The notes: generated from the letters alone by a model not told the origin. A stretch of 10,174 nt of DNA from Verrucomicrobia bacterium 12-59-8 (GCA_002279765.1 NCCR01000234.1:1-10174), one strand, 5' to 3'; shown: positions 1-6,007, counted from the stretch's first letter. Made by a program: numbers and translations.

Positions 1-57
1 CGGATCAAAGCCGTCAAAAGCGGCGGATTGAAGATCAAGCTGGTCTCCCAGCACTAG
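1..57 (+). CDS. C-terminal fragment of a gene entering from the left
   Basis: Frame 1 is open from the first base and ends at TAG 55-57. It encodes an 18-residue basic tail (RIKAVKSGGLKIKLVSQH). The residue mix looks like a genuine protein end. However, another + frame is also open through this edge, so the reading frame is not proven. I do not recognise the family, and too little is present to infer a function. The next gene follows about 100 bp later on the same strand. Confidence 0.35.
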   Translation, partial: RIKAVKSGGLKIKLVSQH

Positions 58-157
58 CACAAGTCGGGGTCGGGATGGCATGGCGCATGCGCATTACGCA
101 CCACGCAATCCAAGGGCCGCACCAACTGCGCAGCGCTCCATTCAATCAGCACCCTCC

Positions 158-556
158 ATGCCCCTCATCCGCTACCTCCAAAACCTCTCCACCGGCCGCA
201 CCATCCTCTGGTGCTACCTCATCTGGTGGACGCTCAGCATCATCAATCATTTCGATCCCACCCCCCGGATCTGGCTCACCTCTCTCGGCCTCAGCGGCAT
301 CATTGGCGTCGCGCTCATCATCAGCACCCAGTCCTCATCCGCCGCCCGTACCCGCATGGACCCATGGGTCGTCTTCCGCCTCTACCTCATGCCCTTCTGC
401 GTCTCCAGCTTCGCCGCACTGGTGAAAGACGCGGGCTACGTGCTGATCTTCCCGCCCTCATGGCGTGAAAACGCCGTCGGCATCGGCTTGGTCGCACTGT
501 TTCTGCTCGTGGTCTGGGCCGTCAAAAAATCTCACGCCGCCATCGGCACCCCATAA
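158..556 (+). CDS. small hypothetical four-helix membrane protein
   Basis: A 132-residue protein whose family I do not recognise. Hydrophobic stretches at about residues 15-31, 38-56, 70-89 and 104-122 suggest four membrane helices. A short basic N-terminus and the tail AVKKSHAAIGTP flank them. I chose the ATG at 158 because the in-frame extension back to 80 is Ala/Pro/His-rich and unlike a membrane protein N-terminus. No clear Shine-Dalgarno sequence is visible. The 3' end overlaps the 3' end of the convergent halogenase-like gene by 25 bp, so the two transcripts have complementary ends. It could be a small inner-membrane accessory protein, but nothing in the sequence assigns a role. Confidence 0.6.
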   Translation: MPLIRYLQNLSTGRTILWCYLIWWTLSIINHFDPTPRIWLTSLGLSGIIGVALIISTQSSSAARTRMDPWVVFRLYLMPFCVSSFAALVKDAGYVLIFPPSWRENAVGIGLVALFLLVVWAVKKSHAAIGTP

Positions 557-1788
557 GGCAGATCGTCAGGCAGCGGGGCAAACTCGCGAATCTTCGTCCA
601 CAGCGATGAGTAGTCCTTGTTCACGTCCCCGGACAGACAGTCCGTAATTTCAGCACCCGCCTCAGGATACTTCATCACGACATCCTTGAAGGAAAAGCTC
701 GGATTGTAGAAGGCATACACCAGCTTGCGCATGTTATCGAGCCCCTGCCGCATCATCTCCGTGTAGCCTGCAAAACGCTGCGGCGAAACATCGCCCGCCA
801 CCAGCGCCTCATGCACCGCATCCCCCGCCAGCACGCCGCTCTTCAGCGCCAGCATCACACCGCTGCTGAACACCGGATCCAGAAACGCAAACGCATCTCC
901 CACCAGCAGCAGGCCCGGCGATGCGCCGAACTTGGAGTGACGTGTGTACTCGCTGGTGATCCAGTACTCCCCCGTCGAGGTGCCGCAGGAAAGGTGGTCC
1001 TCGATCCATTTGTTCTCGCTGATCTCGCGCTCAAACATCGCCTTGGGATCCTTCACCCCATCACGGCTCAGATACTTGCCTTCAGCGACAACGCCGATGC
1101 TCACCATGTCATCATGCATTGGGATGTGCCAGAACCAACCCTTGTCAGGCACAAACGCAATCGTCGTCGCACCTTCGTCGATGCCCGATTCACGCTTCGA
1201 GCCCTTGTAGTACGTCCACACCGCGACCTTGTTTAAATAAGGATCGCCCACACGCCAGCCCTCACGCACCGAGGCAAACGCCTCCTTGCCTGAGGCATCG
1301 ATCACCAGCTTGGCCAGCAGATGTTCCTTGCTGCCGTCCTTGCTCTGCACCGCCACTCCCACCACCCGGCCGCTGTCGTCCTTGAGCAGCTCTGTCACCG
1401 TCGTCTCTTCGCGCACCACAGCGCCCTTGCCGCGTGCATGCTCCATCAGCATCTGGTCAAACTCCGACCTCATCACCTGCCACGTCTGCGCGACAGTCTC
1501 GCGGTCATAGCGATTGTAAAAATAGAAGGGCTGCGAACGCCGACCATCCGGCTGCACAAAGCTCACGCTGAACTTCTTCATGAAGTGCGACTTCTTCATC
1601 GTCGGGATCAGTCCCAACCTCTCCAGCGGTCCAAACGTGAATGGGATCAACGATTCCCCCACATGGTAGCGCGGAAATTTCTCGCGCTCGAGCACCAGCA
1701 CCTTGTGTCCGTATTCCGCCAGAATGGCCGCCGTGCTCGTCCCCGCCGGACCGCCGCCGATGATAATGACTTCGTAGCTGCTGTTCAT
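532..1788 (-). CDS. flavin-dependent halogenase-like FAD oxidoreductase
   Basis: A 418-residue FAD enzyme of the flavin-dependent halogenase / geranylgeranyl-reductase superfamily. Visible features are the Rossmann dinucleotide-binding motif GGGPAG (11-16), PRYHVGES (39-46), a KK pair at 71-72 followed by an S-V-S-F segment, and GWFWHIP (217-223), which fits the halogenase motif GWxWxIP. The second FAD-binding motif GDAFAFLDP is at 297-305, followed by FSSG. From memory of the chloramphenicol halogenase CmlS, E45, K71 and D304 fall where that enzyme has its essential Glu, Lys and flavin-linked Asp. This supports a functional halogenase over a plain reductase. Halogenases need reduced FAD from a separate reductase, and none is visible here. 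No biosynthetic genes adjoin it, so the substrate is unknown. The ATG at 1788 places the nucleotide-binding motif at the usual distance from the N-terminus. Many relatives in environmental phyla are uncharacterised. Confidence 0.85.
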   Translation of the reverse strand: MNSSYEVIIIGGGPAGTSTAAILAEYGHKVLVLEREKFPRYHVGESLIPFTFGPLERLGLIPTMKKSHFMKKFSVSFVQPDGRRSQPFYFYNRYDRETVAQTWQVMRSEFDQMLMEHARGKGAVVREETTVTELLKDDSGRVVGVAVQSKDGSKEHLLAKLVIDASGKEAFASVREGWRVGDPYLNKVAVWTYYKGSKRESGIDEGATTIAFVPDKGWFWHIPMHDDMVSIGVVAEGKYLSRDGVKDPKAMFEREISENKWIEDHLSCGTSTGEYWITSEYTRHSKFGASPGLLLVGDAFAFLDPVFSSGVMLALKSGVLAGDAVHEALVAGDVSPQRFAGYTEMMRQGLDNMRKLVYAFYNPSFSFKDVVMKYPEAGAEITDCLSGDVNKDYSSLWTKIREFAPLPDDLPYGVPMAA

Positions 1789-1820
1789 AAAGGTTGGGTG
1801 CGTCTCCAGGTATTAATTAG

Positions 1821-1907
1821 TCACTTCAATTCGACCGCCTTGGTGGTGCCGAAGTGGAATGGGTCAACTGCAATTTTCACATACTGATTAACGGCGAATT
1901 GCTCCAT
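1821..1907 (-). CDS. candidate 28-residue small ORF upstream of the halogenase-like gene
   Basis: This runs from ATG 1907 to TGA 1821-1823, same strand as and 32 bp upstream of the halogenase-like gene. The peptide begins MEQFAVNQYVKIAV and ends TTKAVELK. It has a mixed, protein-like composition with one Tyr, one His and three Phe but no Trp or Cys. An in-frame stop lies just upstream at 1923-1925, so it is not the tail of a longer frame. No good ribosome binding site is visible. It could be a leader peptide, a small protein or chance. Confidence 0.2.
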   Translation of the reverse strand: MEQFAVNQYVKIAVDPFHFGTTKAVELK

Positions 1908-2027
1908 ATCTAAAATACCCGTTCAGCATCGCTTTCATGCCGGCTCGCTATGGACTTACGCCCTGAGACACAATTGGCCGATACAGCGTTTTGCGAGACT
2001 GATTTCCGAAAAGCACGCGTGGAGACG

Positions 2028-2066
2028 CTCGGCGGAGGCTTGCCGAGAAGCCTCCCTGCCTTCTCG
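2028..2066. repeat. interleaved inverted repeats forming mutually exclusive hairpins
   Basis: Four contiguous blocks read A-B-A'-B'. A is CTCGGC (2028-2033), B is GGAGGCTT (2034-2041), A' is GCCGAG (2042-2047) and B' is AAGCCTCC (2048-2055). A pairs perfectly with A', and B with B', but the two hairpins cannot both form fully. A third pairing, CGAGAAG (2044-2050) with CTTCTCG (2060-2066), competes with both. The pattern is directly visible. Whether it is an RNA switch, a protein-binding site or a dispersed repeat is unknown. Confidence 0.6.
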
Positions 2067-2097
2067 CTCCAGGCACTCGCATGCCCAGCTCAGGTAG

Positions 2098-2118
2098 GGC
2101 GGACTGTCCCAGTCCGCC
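2098..2118. repeat. perfect 9-bp stem hairpin, REP-like
   Basis: GGCGGACTG (2098-2106) and CAGTCCGCC (2110-2118) are perfect inverted repeats around a 3-base loop. There is no downstream T run, so it is not a standard intrinsic terminator. It lies 115 bp upstream of the DUF3500-like start. Short extragenic palindromes of this kind recur in some Verrucomicrobia as far as I recall, but copy number could not be checked here. Confidence 0.6.
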
Positions 2119-2233
2119 GTCGCCGGAGCCCACGACTTTCGAGCAAGTGCCAGCCATCTAAACGGGAATGCGTTTTGCACTTCGCTATAAAACAAAACTT
2201 TCCACTCCGGCCCTCGTTTGATACAAACCAGCC

Positions 2234-3214
2234 ATGAACACGCTCCACACTCCCTTCGTCAACCGCCGTGACTTTATCACCCGCAGTGCGCAGGTCGCGG
2301 CTACGGGTCTGCTCAGCTCCGCCTTCGGTGCCCCTTCCACCGCCACCTCGGAAACCCTCGTCCAGCAACTCTACGGCAGCATGGACGAAACCCAGCGCAA
2401 AACCCTCTGCTTCGACTGGAGCAATCCCCGCCGCCTCCAGGTCGATAACAACTGGCACATCACCCCGCAGAAAATCCGCGACGCCCTCAAGCCCGACCAG
2501 CAGGATCTCGTCCGCGAGATCTTCGACAAGCTCCACAGCGACGAATACAAATCCGAAGTCTGGCGTCAGTTTGACCAGGACAACAAAGGCGACGGCGGCT
2601 TCGGCAGCGCCTCCATCGCCCTCTCCGGCCAGCCCGGCACCAGTCAGTTCGAGTTCGTCCTCACCGGCCGCCACTGCACCCGCCGCTGCGATGGCGACAG
2701 CGAAAAAGGCGCAGCCTTCGGCGGCCCCATCTTCTACGGCCACGCCGCGCAGGGCTTCAACGAAAAGCCCAACCACCCCGGCAACGCCTACTGGTTCCAG
2801 GCCCAGCGCGCCAACGAAGTCTTCCAGGCGCTCGACGGCAAACAGCGCGCGTTGGCCCTCCTCGGCGAATCCCGCGACGAAGACGGCAGCGACACCGTCA
2901 AGCTCTCCGGCAAAACCAAAGGCCTCGAAGGCATCCCCCTCACCGAACTCAGCGCCGACCAGAAAGACCTCGTCAAAAAAGTCATCGCCGACCTCCTCAA
3001 ACCCTTCCGTCAGTCCGAGCGCGAAGAGTCCATGAAGTACATCGAAGCCGGCGGCTACGACAATCTCCACATGGCCTTCTTCAAAGACCAGGACGTCGGC
3101 AAAGACGGCGTCTGGGACGTCTGGCAGATCGAAGGCCCCAACATGGTCTGGTTCTTCCGCGGCGACCCCCACGTCCATTGCTGGGCCCACATCCGCGCCC
3201 CGCAGGCGGCGTGA
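2234..3214 (+). CDS. Tat-exported DUF3500-like protein
   Basis: A 326-residue protein with a twin-arginine signal: NRRDFITRS at 10-18, then the hydrophobic run VAATGLLSSAFGA to about residue 33. It is therefore probably exported folded. The mature part resembles DUF3500, a family of unknown function. Two similar units begin with helical D/E-x-x-Q-R segments (51-60 and 201-210). A WHITP segment is at 74-78, and FEFVLTGRHC at 139-148 is followed by GGPIFYGH at 163-170. The C-terminal block has WQIEGP (297-302) and HVHCW (313-317), with a further His at 319. The His-rich conserved motifs suggest a metal or ligand site, which is inference. No catalytic activity is established for the family. The gene stands alone, with a repeat-rich gap on each side and a hairpin just after its stop. 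The assignment rests on remembered family pattern. Confidence 0.75.
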   Translation: MNTLHTPFVNRRDFITRSAQVAATGLLSSAFGAPSTATSETLVQQLYGSMDETQRKTLCFDWSNPRRLQVDNNWHITPQKIRDALKPDQQDLVREIFDKLHSDEYKSEVWRQFDQDNKGDGGFGSASIALSGQPGTSQFEFVLTGRHCTRRCDGDSEKGAAFGGPIFYGHAAQGFNEKPNHPGNAYWFQAQRANEVFQALDGKQRALALLGESRDEDGSDTVKLSGKTKGLEGIPLTELSADQKDLVKKVIADLLKPFRQSEREESMKYIEAGGYDNLHMAFFKDQDVGKDGVWDVWQIEGPNMVWFFRGDPHVHCWAHIRAPQAA

Positions 3215-3226
3215 TTTCTTGGTCTT

Positions 3227-3339
3227 GAAGGCCAACGGCCTTCCGTCATGAAGCCCAGGGGTGCCGAGCCTTGGCGAGTGCTCCCCTGGGTTTCGCCCAA
3301 CCCCGCCTCTCCACCCAAGGTCGAACCCTGAAGGGGTTC
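3227..3339. repeat. cluster of three hairpins, likely a dispersed intergenic repeat
   Basis: Three inverted repeats follow the DUF3500-like stop. GAAGGCC/GGCCTTC (3227-3233, 3237-3243) has a 3-base loop. An 11-bp stem (3251-3261 with 3283-3293, one G-T pair) surrounds a 21-base loop. GAACCC/GGGTTC (3323-3328, 3334-3339) has a 5-base loop. Hairpins with CCCAGGGG and AACCCTGAAGGGGTT cores resemble repeats I associate with intergenic DNA of Verrucomicrobia and Planctomycetes. That association is memory, not a search. The stretch carries no plausible gene. Confidence 0.55.
3251..3293 (+). terminator. possible terminator hairpin after the DUF3500-like gene
   Basis: The 11-bp GC-rich stem ends 37 to 79 bp after the stop codon, and three T residues form the end of the 3' arm. 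The weak T run and long loop make it a poor canonical intrinsic terminator, though as the strongest structure after the gene it could end the transcript. It may instead be just one arm of the repeat cluster. Confidence 0.3.
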
Positions 3340-3412
3340 CGTCCATCGCCGACTCACGTTGCAGCCCCGAGTCACCGTTCACCCCGAGGAATAACCGGTT
3401 TCCATCATCATG

Positions 3413-3425
3413 TATGACCGTCATA
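3413..3425. promoter_or_regulatory. 13-bp palindrome ahead of the ATPase gene, operator candidate
   Basis: TATGACCGTCATA is a perfect inverted repeat with 6-bp arms and one central base. It ends 13 bp before the ATPase ATG. Its position and symmetry suit a dimeric repressor site, but no repressor gene is present in the module. It could also be a chance palindrome. Confidence 0.3.
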
Positions 3426-3438
3426 ATCACTTGCGCCC

Positions 3439-4404
3439 ATGCTGACCTCCCTCGAGATCGAAAACTTCAAATGCTTCCGCCAGCTGAAAATCAATCCGCT
3501 GGCCAAGGTCAATTTGTTTGTCGGCACCAGCAACTCCGGTAAAACAGCGGTGCTTGAAGCTGTATCGTTGTTGCCAGGGACGGGCGCGCATCCCAAAGGA
3601 GACATCAATCTGATGCTTTTTCGCAATGGAACTTCGGATCCACTTGTGAACAATGAATACGCCAAATGGCTTTTCCATGATTCGTTTCTTGAGCACGAGA
3701 TAATCATATCGGCATCAACCGGTGAGGATTCACGCGAAACACAAACCGTACTATCCTTGATAACAGATCTAACCATAGGATCTGATTTTTCATTGAAGTG
3801 CAGCCCTCCCATATTTGTGCGGTTTGTGCCCCGCAAACCAAGTCGCAAGATCGGTGTGGTGACTACCAGCAAACTGGCCGCTGCTGAGCTTGCCCGTAAC
3901 TTTGATCGTTGGACTCTTCGAGCAGAGAATGATGACAGGTTTGTCGGGTTTCTCCAATCCGTGGACCAGCGTGTAAAGTCTCTGCGTGCCATGGAGCACA
4001 CTGGACAGCGCATGCTATATGCCGATGTCCGTCTTCCAGAACGGATCGCGCTTCCATTGCTCGGCGAGGGTTTTAACCGGCTGGTGCAGATTTATGGCGC
4101 TATCATTGGTGAAGGCGCGGACATCGTGCTCATCGACGAAATCGAAAACGGTCTGCACTGGAGTGCTCTGCCGCAAATTTGGACAGGCATCCGTGAGGCA
4201 GTGAACAAGGAAGAAGTTCAGATTTTCGCCACTACTCACTCATTGGAGTGCATTGCCGCTGCTGCTGAAGTCTTCAAGGGCGAGACCAAAAACGATCTGG
4301 CCGTCCATCGACTTGAACGTGCGGAGAACGGCGACATCCACTGTGTCACGATGAACGAAGACGAACTGGAGCGCATGCTGGAACGTGACTGGGAGGTGCG
4401 CTGA
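3439..4404 (+). CDS. AAA/ABC-type ATPase of the OLD / AAA_15 kind, likely defence component
   Basis: A 321-residue SMC/ABC-like ATPase. The N-terminus LTSLEIENFKCF (2-13) is the typical first strand of RecF/OLD-type ATPases. Walker A is GTSNSGKT (29-36). An ABC-signature-like segment LLGEGFNRL is at 207-215. Walker B is IVLIDEIENGLH (229-240), followed by the switch-histidine segment IFATTHSLE (262-270). The middle, about 60-190, is variable. No nuclease domain is fused to it. Its stop overlaps the start of the TOPRIM gene (ATGA at 4404), so the two are probably translationally coupled partners. Split ATPase + TOPRIM pairs resemble OLD nucleases and PARIS AriA/AriB. Codon use is visibly less C-biased than in neighbouring genes, consistent with horizontal acquisition. 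A housekeeping recombination role is possible but less likely given the context. Confidence 0.85.
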   Translation: MLTSLEIENFKCFRQLKINPLAKVNLFVGTSNSGKTAVLEAVSLLPGTGAHPKGDINLMLFRNGTSDPLVNNEYAKWLFHDSFLEHEIIISASTGEDSRETQTVLSLITDLTIGSDFSLKCSPPIFVRFVPRKPSRKIGVVTTSKLAAAELARNFDRWTLRAENDDRFVGFLQSVDQRVKSLRAMEHTGQRMLYADVRLPERIALPLLGEGFNRLVQIYGAIIGEGADIVLIDEIENGLHWSALPQIWTGIREAVNKEEVQIFATTHSLECIAAAAEVFKGETKNDLAVHRLERAENGDIHCVTMNEDELERMLERDWEVR

Positions 4405-5053
4405 TGCCTGCAAACCGCAAGCCCCTGACCATTTCCAAGCCCGGTCTTTTGCTATGCGAAGGCGAAGATGAGGTGAATTTTTTCAACGCGTGGTTTTTCG
4501 AACTCAACATCACCGATGTTCAGTCATTGCGTACGAAGGAAAGGCGAAACTGGCGACGTTCCTGGCCGATGTCGTCAAGCTGAAGGGCTTTAATCTCGTT
4601 AACCGCGCGGGCATCATTCGCGATGCTGACGAAGATGCTTCAGGAGCTTTGCAAAGTGTCGAGTACGCTTTGACCCATGCTCCTGACGAATTACGACAGC
4701 TTAGTCCGAAGATTTTTATACTTCCAGGTGATGGGAAACCTGGAGCGTTGGAATCGCTCTGGCTGGCCTCATTAAAAGGAGACCCAATGGAGACATGCGT
4801 TGATGACTTTTTCCGCTGTGCCGAGTCCAAGGGATGGAAGCCATCAGAAATTTTCGCCAAGAATGACAAAGCACGCGCTCAGCTTTGGATCGCCACGAAA
4901 GAAGTGCCCAACGAGCGCTTCGGCCTCGCCGTCTGGCATGGAAGAAAAGATACGGACAAGCCTTGGATGCAGGAAAAATGGGTGAATTTCGATCACTCAT
5001 GTTTTGCACCGTTAAAGGCGTTTTTGCTCGGCACGTTTGCTTCGCCGAGCTGA
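4404..5053 (+). CDS. TOPRIM-domain DUF3226-like protein, frame broken by a one-base shift
   Basis: This is the partner of the upstream ATPase; its ATG at 4404-4406 overlaps the ATPase stop. The first 40 codons (4404-4523) encode LLLCEGEDEVNFFNAW, containing the TOPRIM EGxxE motif (E19, E22). This frame then continues as an Arg/Ser-rich tail to a TGA at about 4580. The rest lies in the -1 frame, from about 4523 to the stop at 5051-5053, beginning VIAYEGKAKL. It carries RDADED (TOPRIM DxD) and FILPGDGKPGALESLWL. Joined as ...DVQ-VIAYEG..., the product is about 216 residues and matches my memory of DUF3226 end to end. One missing base near 4523 explains the break. A GTG at 4490 could restart the second frame, but that product lacks EGxxE and so probably lacks metal-dependent nuclease activity. 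Either a decayed gene or a sequence error is possible. Confidence 0.75.
5026..5050. repeat. 7-bp inverted repeat abutting the stop codon of the TOPRIM gene
   Basis: GCTCGGC (5026-5032) and GCCGAGC (5044-5050) pair perfectly across an 11-base loop, and the TGA stop follows at once. No T run follows on the + strand, so intrinsic termination is doubtful. It could stabilise the 3' end of the message or mark the module boundary. Confidence 0.35.
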
Positions 5054-5151
5054 CTTCTGCAGGCAAGCACAGCGCAGATAATTCGTGTTTACTCTGTGGG
5101 TAAGCCCTCAGTGACTGAAAGACTCCCCCCGCCACGCCGATTCTTTGTTCC

Positions 5152-5931
5152 ATGCCCATTCTGGATCGCTTCAATCTCACCGGTCGCCGCGCCGTGATCA
5201 CCGGCGGCTCACGCGGCCTTGGCCTGGAAATGGCACGGGCCCTCGGCGAAGCCGGAGCGGAACTCATCATCGCCGGCTCCGACGAACAGCACCTGCAAAA
5301 CGCCCGCACCACGCTGCAAGCCGAAGGCTTGAACGTGACGACCATCCAGGCCGATCTCTCCAAACCCGAAGAAGCCGAACGCCTCTGCGACATCCTCCTC
5401 CGCGATCACCCGCCCATCGACATCCTCATCAACAACGTCGGCGGCCGCCGCATCAACACCCCCACCGAGAACCTCGCACTCGAAGACTGGCAGCGCATCC
5501 TCGATCTCAATCTCACGCAGGCCTTCATCCTCACCAAGCGCATCGGCGGCGCGATGATTCCGCGCCAGTGGGGCCGCATCATCAACATCTCCTCCATCAA
5601 CGCCCTCTGGCCCGGCAAAGCCATGCGTGGACGCAGCTACGAGACCTCCAAAGCCGCGCTGACCATGTTCACCAAAGCCGTCGCCGCCGACTGGGCCGTG
5701 CATGGCATCACCGTCAACGCCATCGCCCCCGGCCCCTTCCTCACCGACGCCAACAAGCGCTGGATCGGCGAGCGCCCCGAGTTCGAAGGCGAAGTCGCCA
5801 CCAGCATCCCGATGGGCCGCTGGGGCAGCCCCGAAGAAATCGGCCCCCTCGCCCTCTACCTCGCCAGCGACGCCAGCAGCTACATGACCGGCAGCGTCCT
5901 GGTCATTGATGGTGGCAACTTGCTGTGGTGA
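5152..5931 (+). CDS. short-chain dehydrogenase/reductase (SDR)
   Basis: A 259-residue classical SDR, the usual length for the family. The cofactor motif TGGSRGLG is at 17-24, D68 sits in an A-D-L segment, NNVG is at 94-97 and the structural Asn is N120. The catalytic set is S148 in NISS, Y163 and K167 (YETSK). IAPGP at 191-195 and the C-terminal GSVLVIDGG are typical. It should oxidise an alcohol or sugar hydroxyl, or reduce the ketone, with NAD(P). It is soluble and likely tetrameric. Sequence alone does not give the substrate; FabG, gluconate 5-dehydrogenase and sugar dehydrogenases all share these features. It leads a same-strand trio with a DHDPS-family enzyme and an amidohydrolase, favouring a sugar or sugar-acid dehydrogenase. 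The 115-bp gap to the next gene holds short repeats and could carry an additional promoter. Confidence 0.9.
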   Translation: MPILDRFNLTGRRAVITGGSRGLGLEMARALGEAGAELIIAGSDEQHLQNARTTLQAEGLNVTTIQADLSKPEEAERLCDILLRDHPPIDILINNVGGRRINTPTENLALEDWQRILDLNLTQAFILTKRIGGAMIPRQWGRIINISSINALWPGKAMRGRSYETSKAALTMFTKAVAADWAVHGITVNAIAPGPFLTDANKRWIGERPEFEGEVATSIPMGRWGSPEEIGPLALYLASDASSYMTGSVLVIDGGNLLW

Positions 5932-5963
5932 ACCCCGTCCAAAGAAGCGGCACGGGCTCATTG

Positions 5964-6007
5964 TCATTCGTCATTATTTTGGCATTCGGATTTACTCATT
6001 CGTCATT
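5964..6007. repeat. two exact copies of TCATTCGTCATT in an intergenic spacer
   Basis: The 12-mer occurs at 5964-5975 and 5996-6007, 32 bp start to start. A related GGCATTCGGATTT lies between the copies. This AT-rich tandem-like motif contrasts with the flanking GC-rich genes. It resembles CATTCGTCATT-type intergenic repeats I recall from Verrucomicrobia. It sits between the SDR and DHDPS-family genes, so it is transcribed if they form one operon. Confidence 0.55.

Larger units (their letters stand above)
1908..2233. other. gene-poor, repeat-rich intergenic region
   Basis: About 326 bp between the halogenase-like gene and its possible upstream small ORF (both -) and the DUF3500-like gene (+). 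Open frames cross it on both strands, but their translations are Arg/Ser/Pro-rich and resemble no protein. It contains two structured blocks, annotated separately at 2028-2066 and 2098-2118. It must also carry the divergent promoters, though no convincing -35/-10 pair was identified. The 60 bp before the ATG at 2234 are AT-richer than the rest (for example CGCTATAAAACAAAACTTT), a plausible promoter for the downstream gene. Confidence 0.5.

Noticed and set aside
83..92. GCGCATGCGC perfect palindrome upstream of the membrane protein gene
   Set aside because: Only 10 bp in a GC-rich spacer; it is easily expected by chance and no partner site was seen.
1950..2237. 95-residue + strand open frame across the repeat-rich gap
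   Set aside because: It reads through the inverted repeats, has no domain-like composition and overlaps the DUF3500-like start.
3227..3339. CRISPR-like array
   Set aside because: The inverted repeats differ from one another, and there are no identical direct repeats with regular spacers.
2090..3430. 446-residue open frame on the - strand antisense to the DUF3500-like gene
   Set aside because: Gly/Ala/Val/Glu-rich translation typical of the complement of a GC-rich gene. The + strand frame has a Tat signal and family motifs.
4478..4484. T TTT TTC heptamer as a programmed -1 frameshift site in the TOPRIM gene
   Set aside because: Shifting here would discard residues that fit the family (from about N-A-W to D-V-Q). 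A one-base change near 4523 explains the data better. It is kept only as an alternative in the findings.
5209..5967. 252-residue - strand open frame opposite the SDR gene
   Set aside because: Antisense shadow of a gene with a complete SDR motif set.
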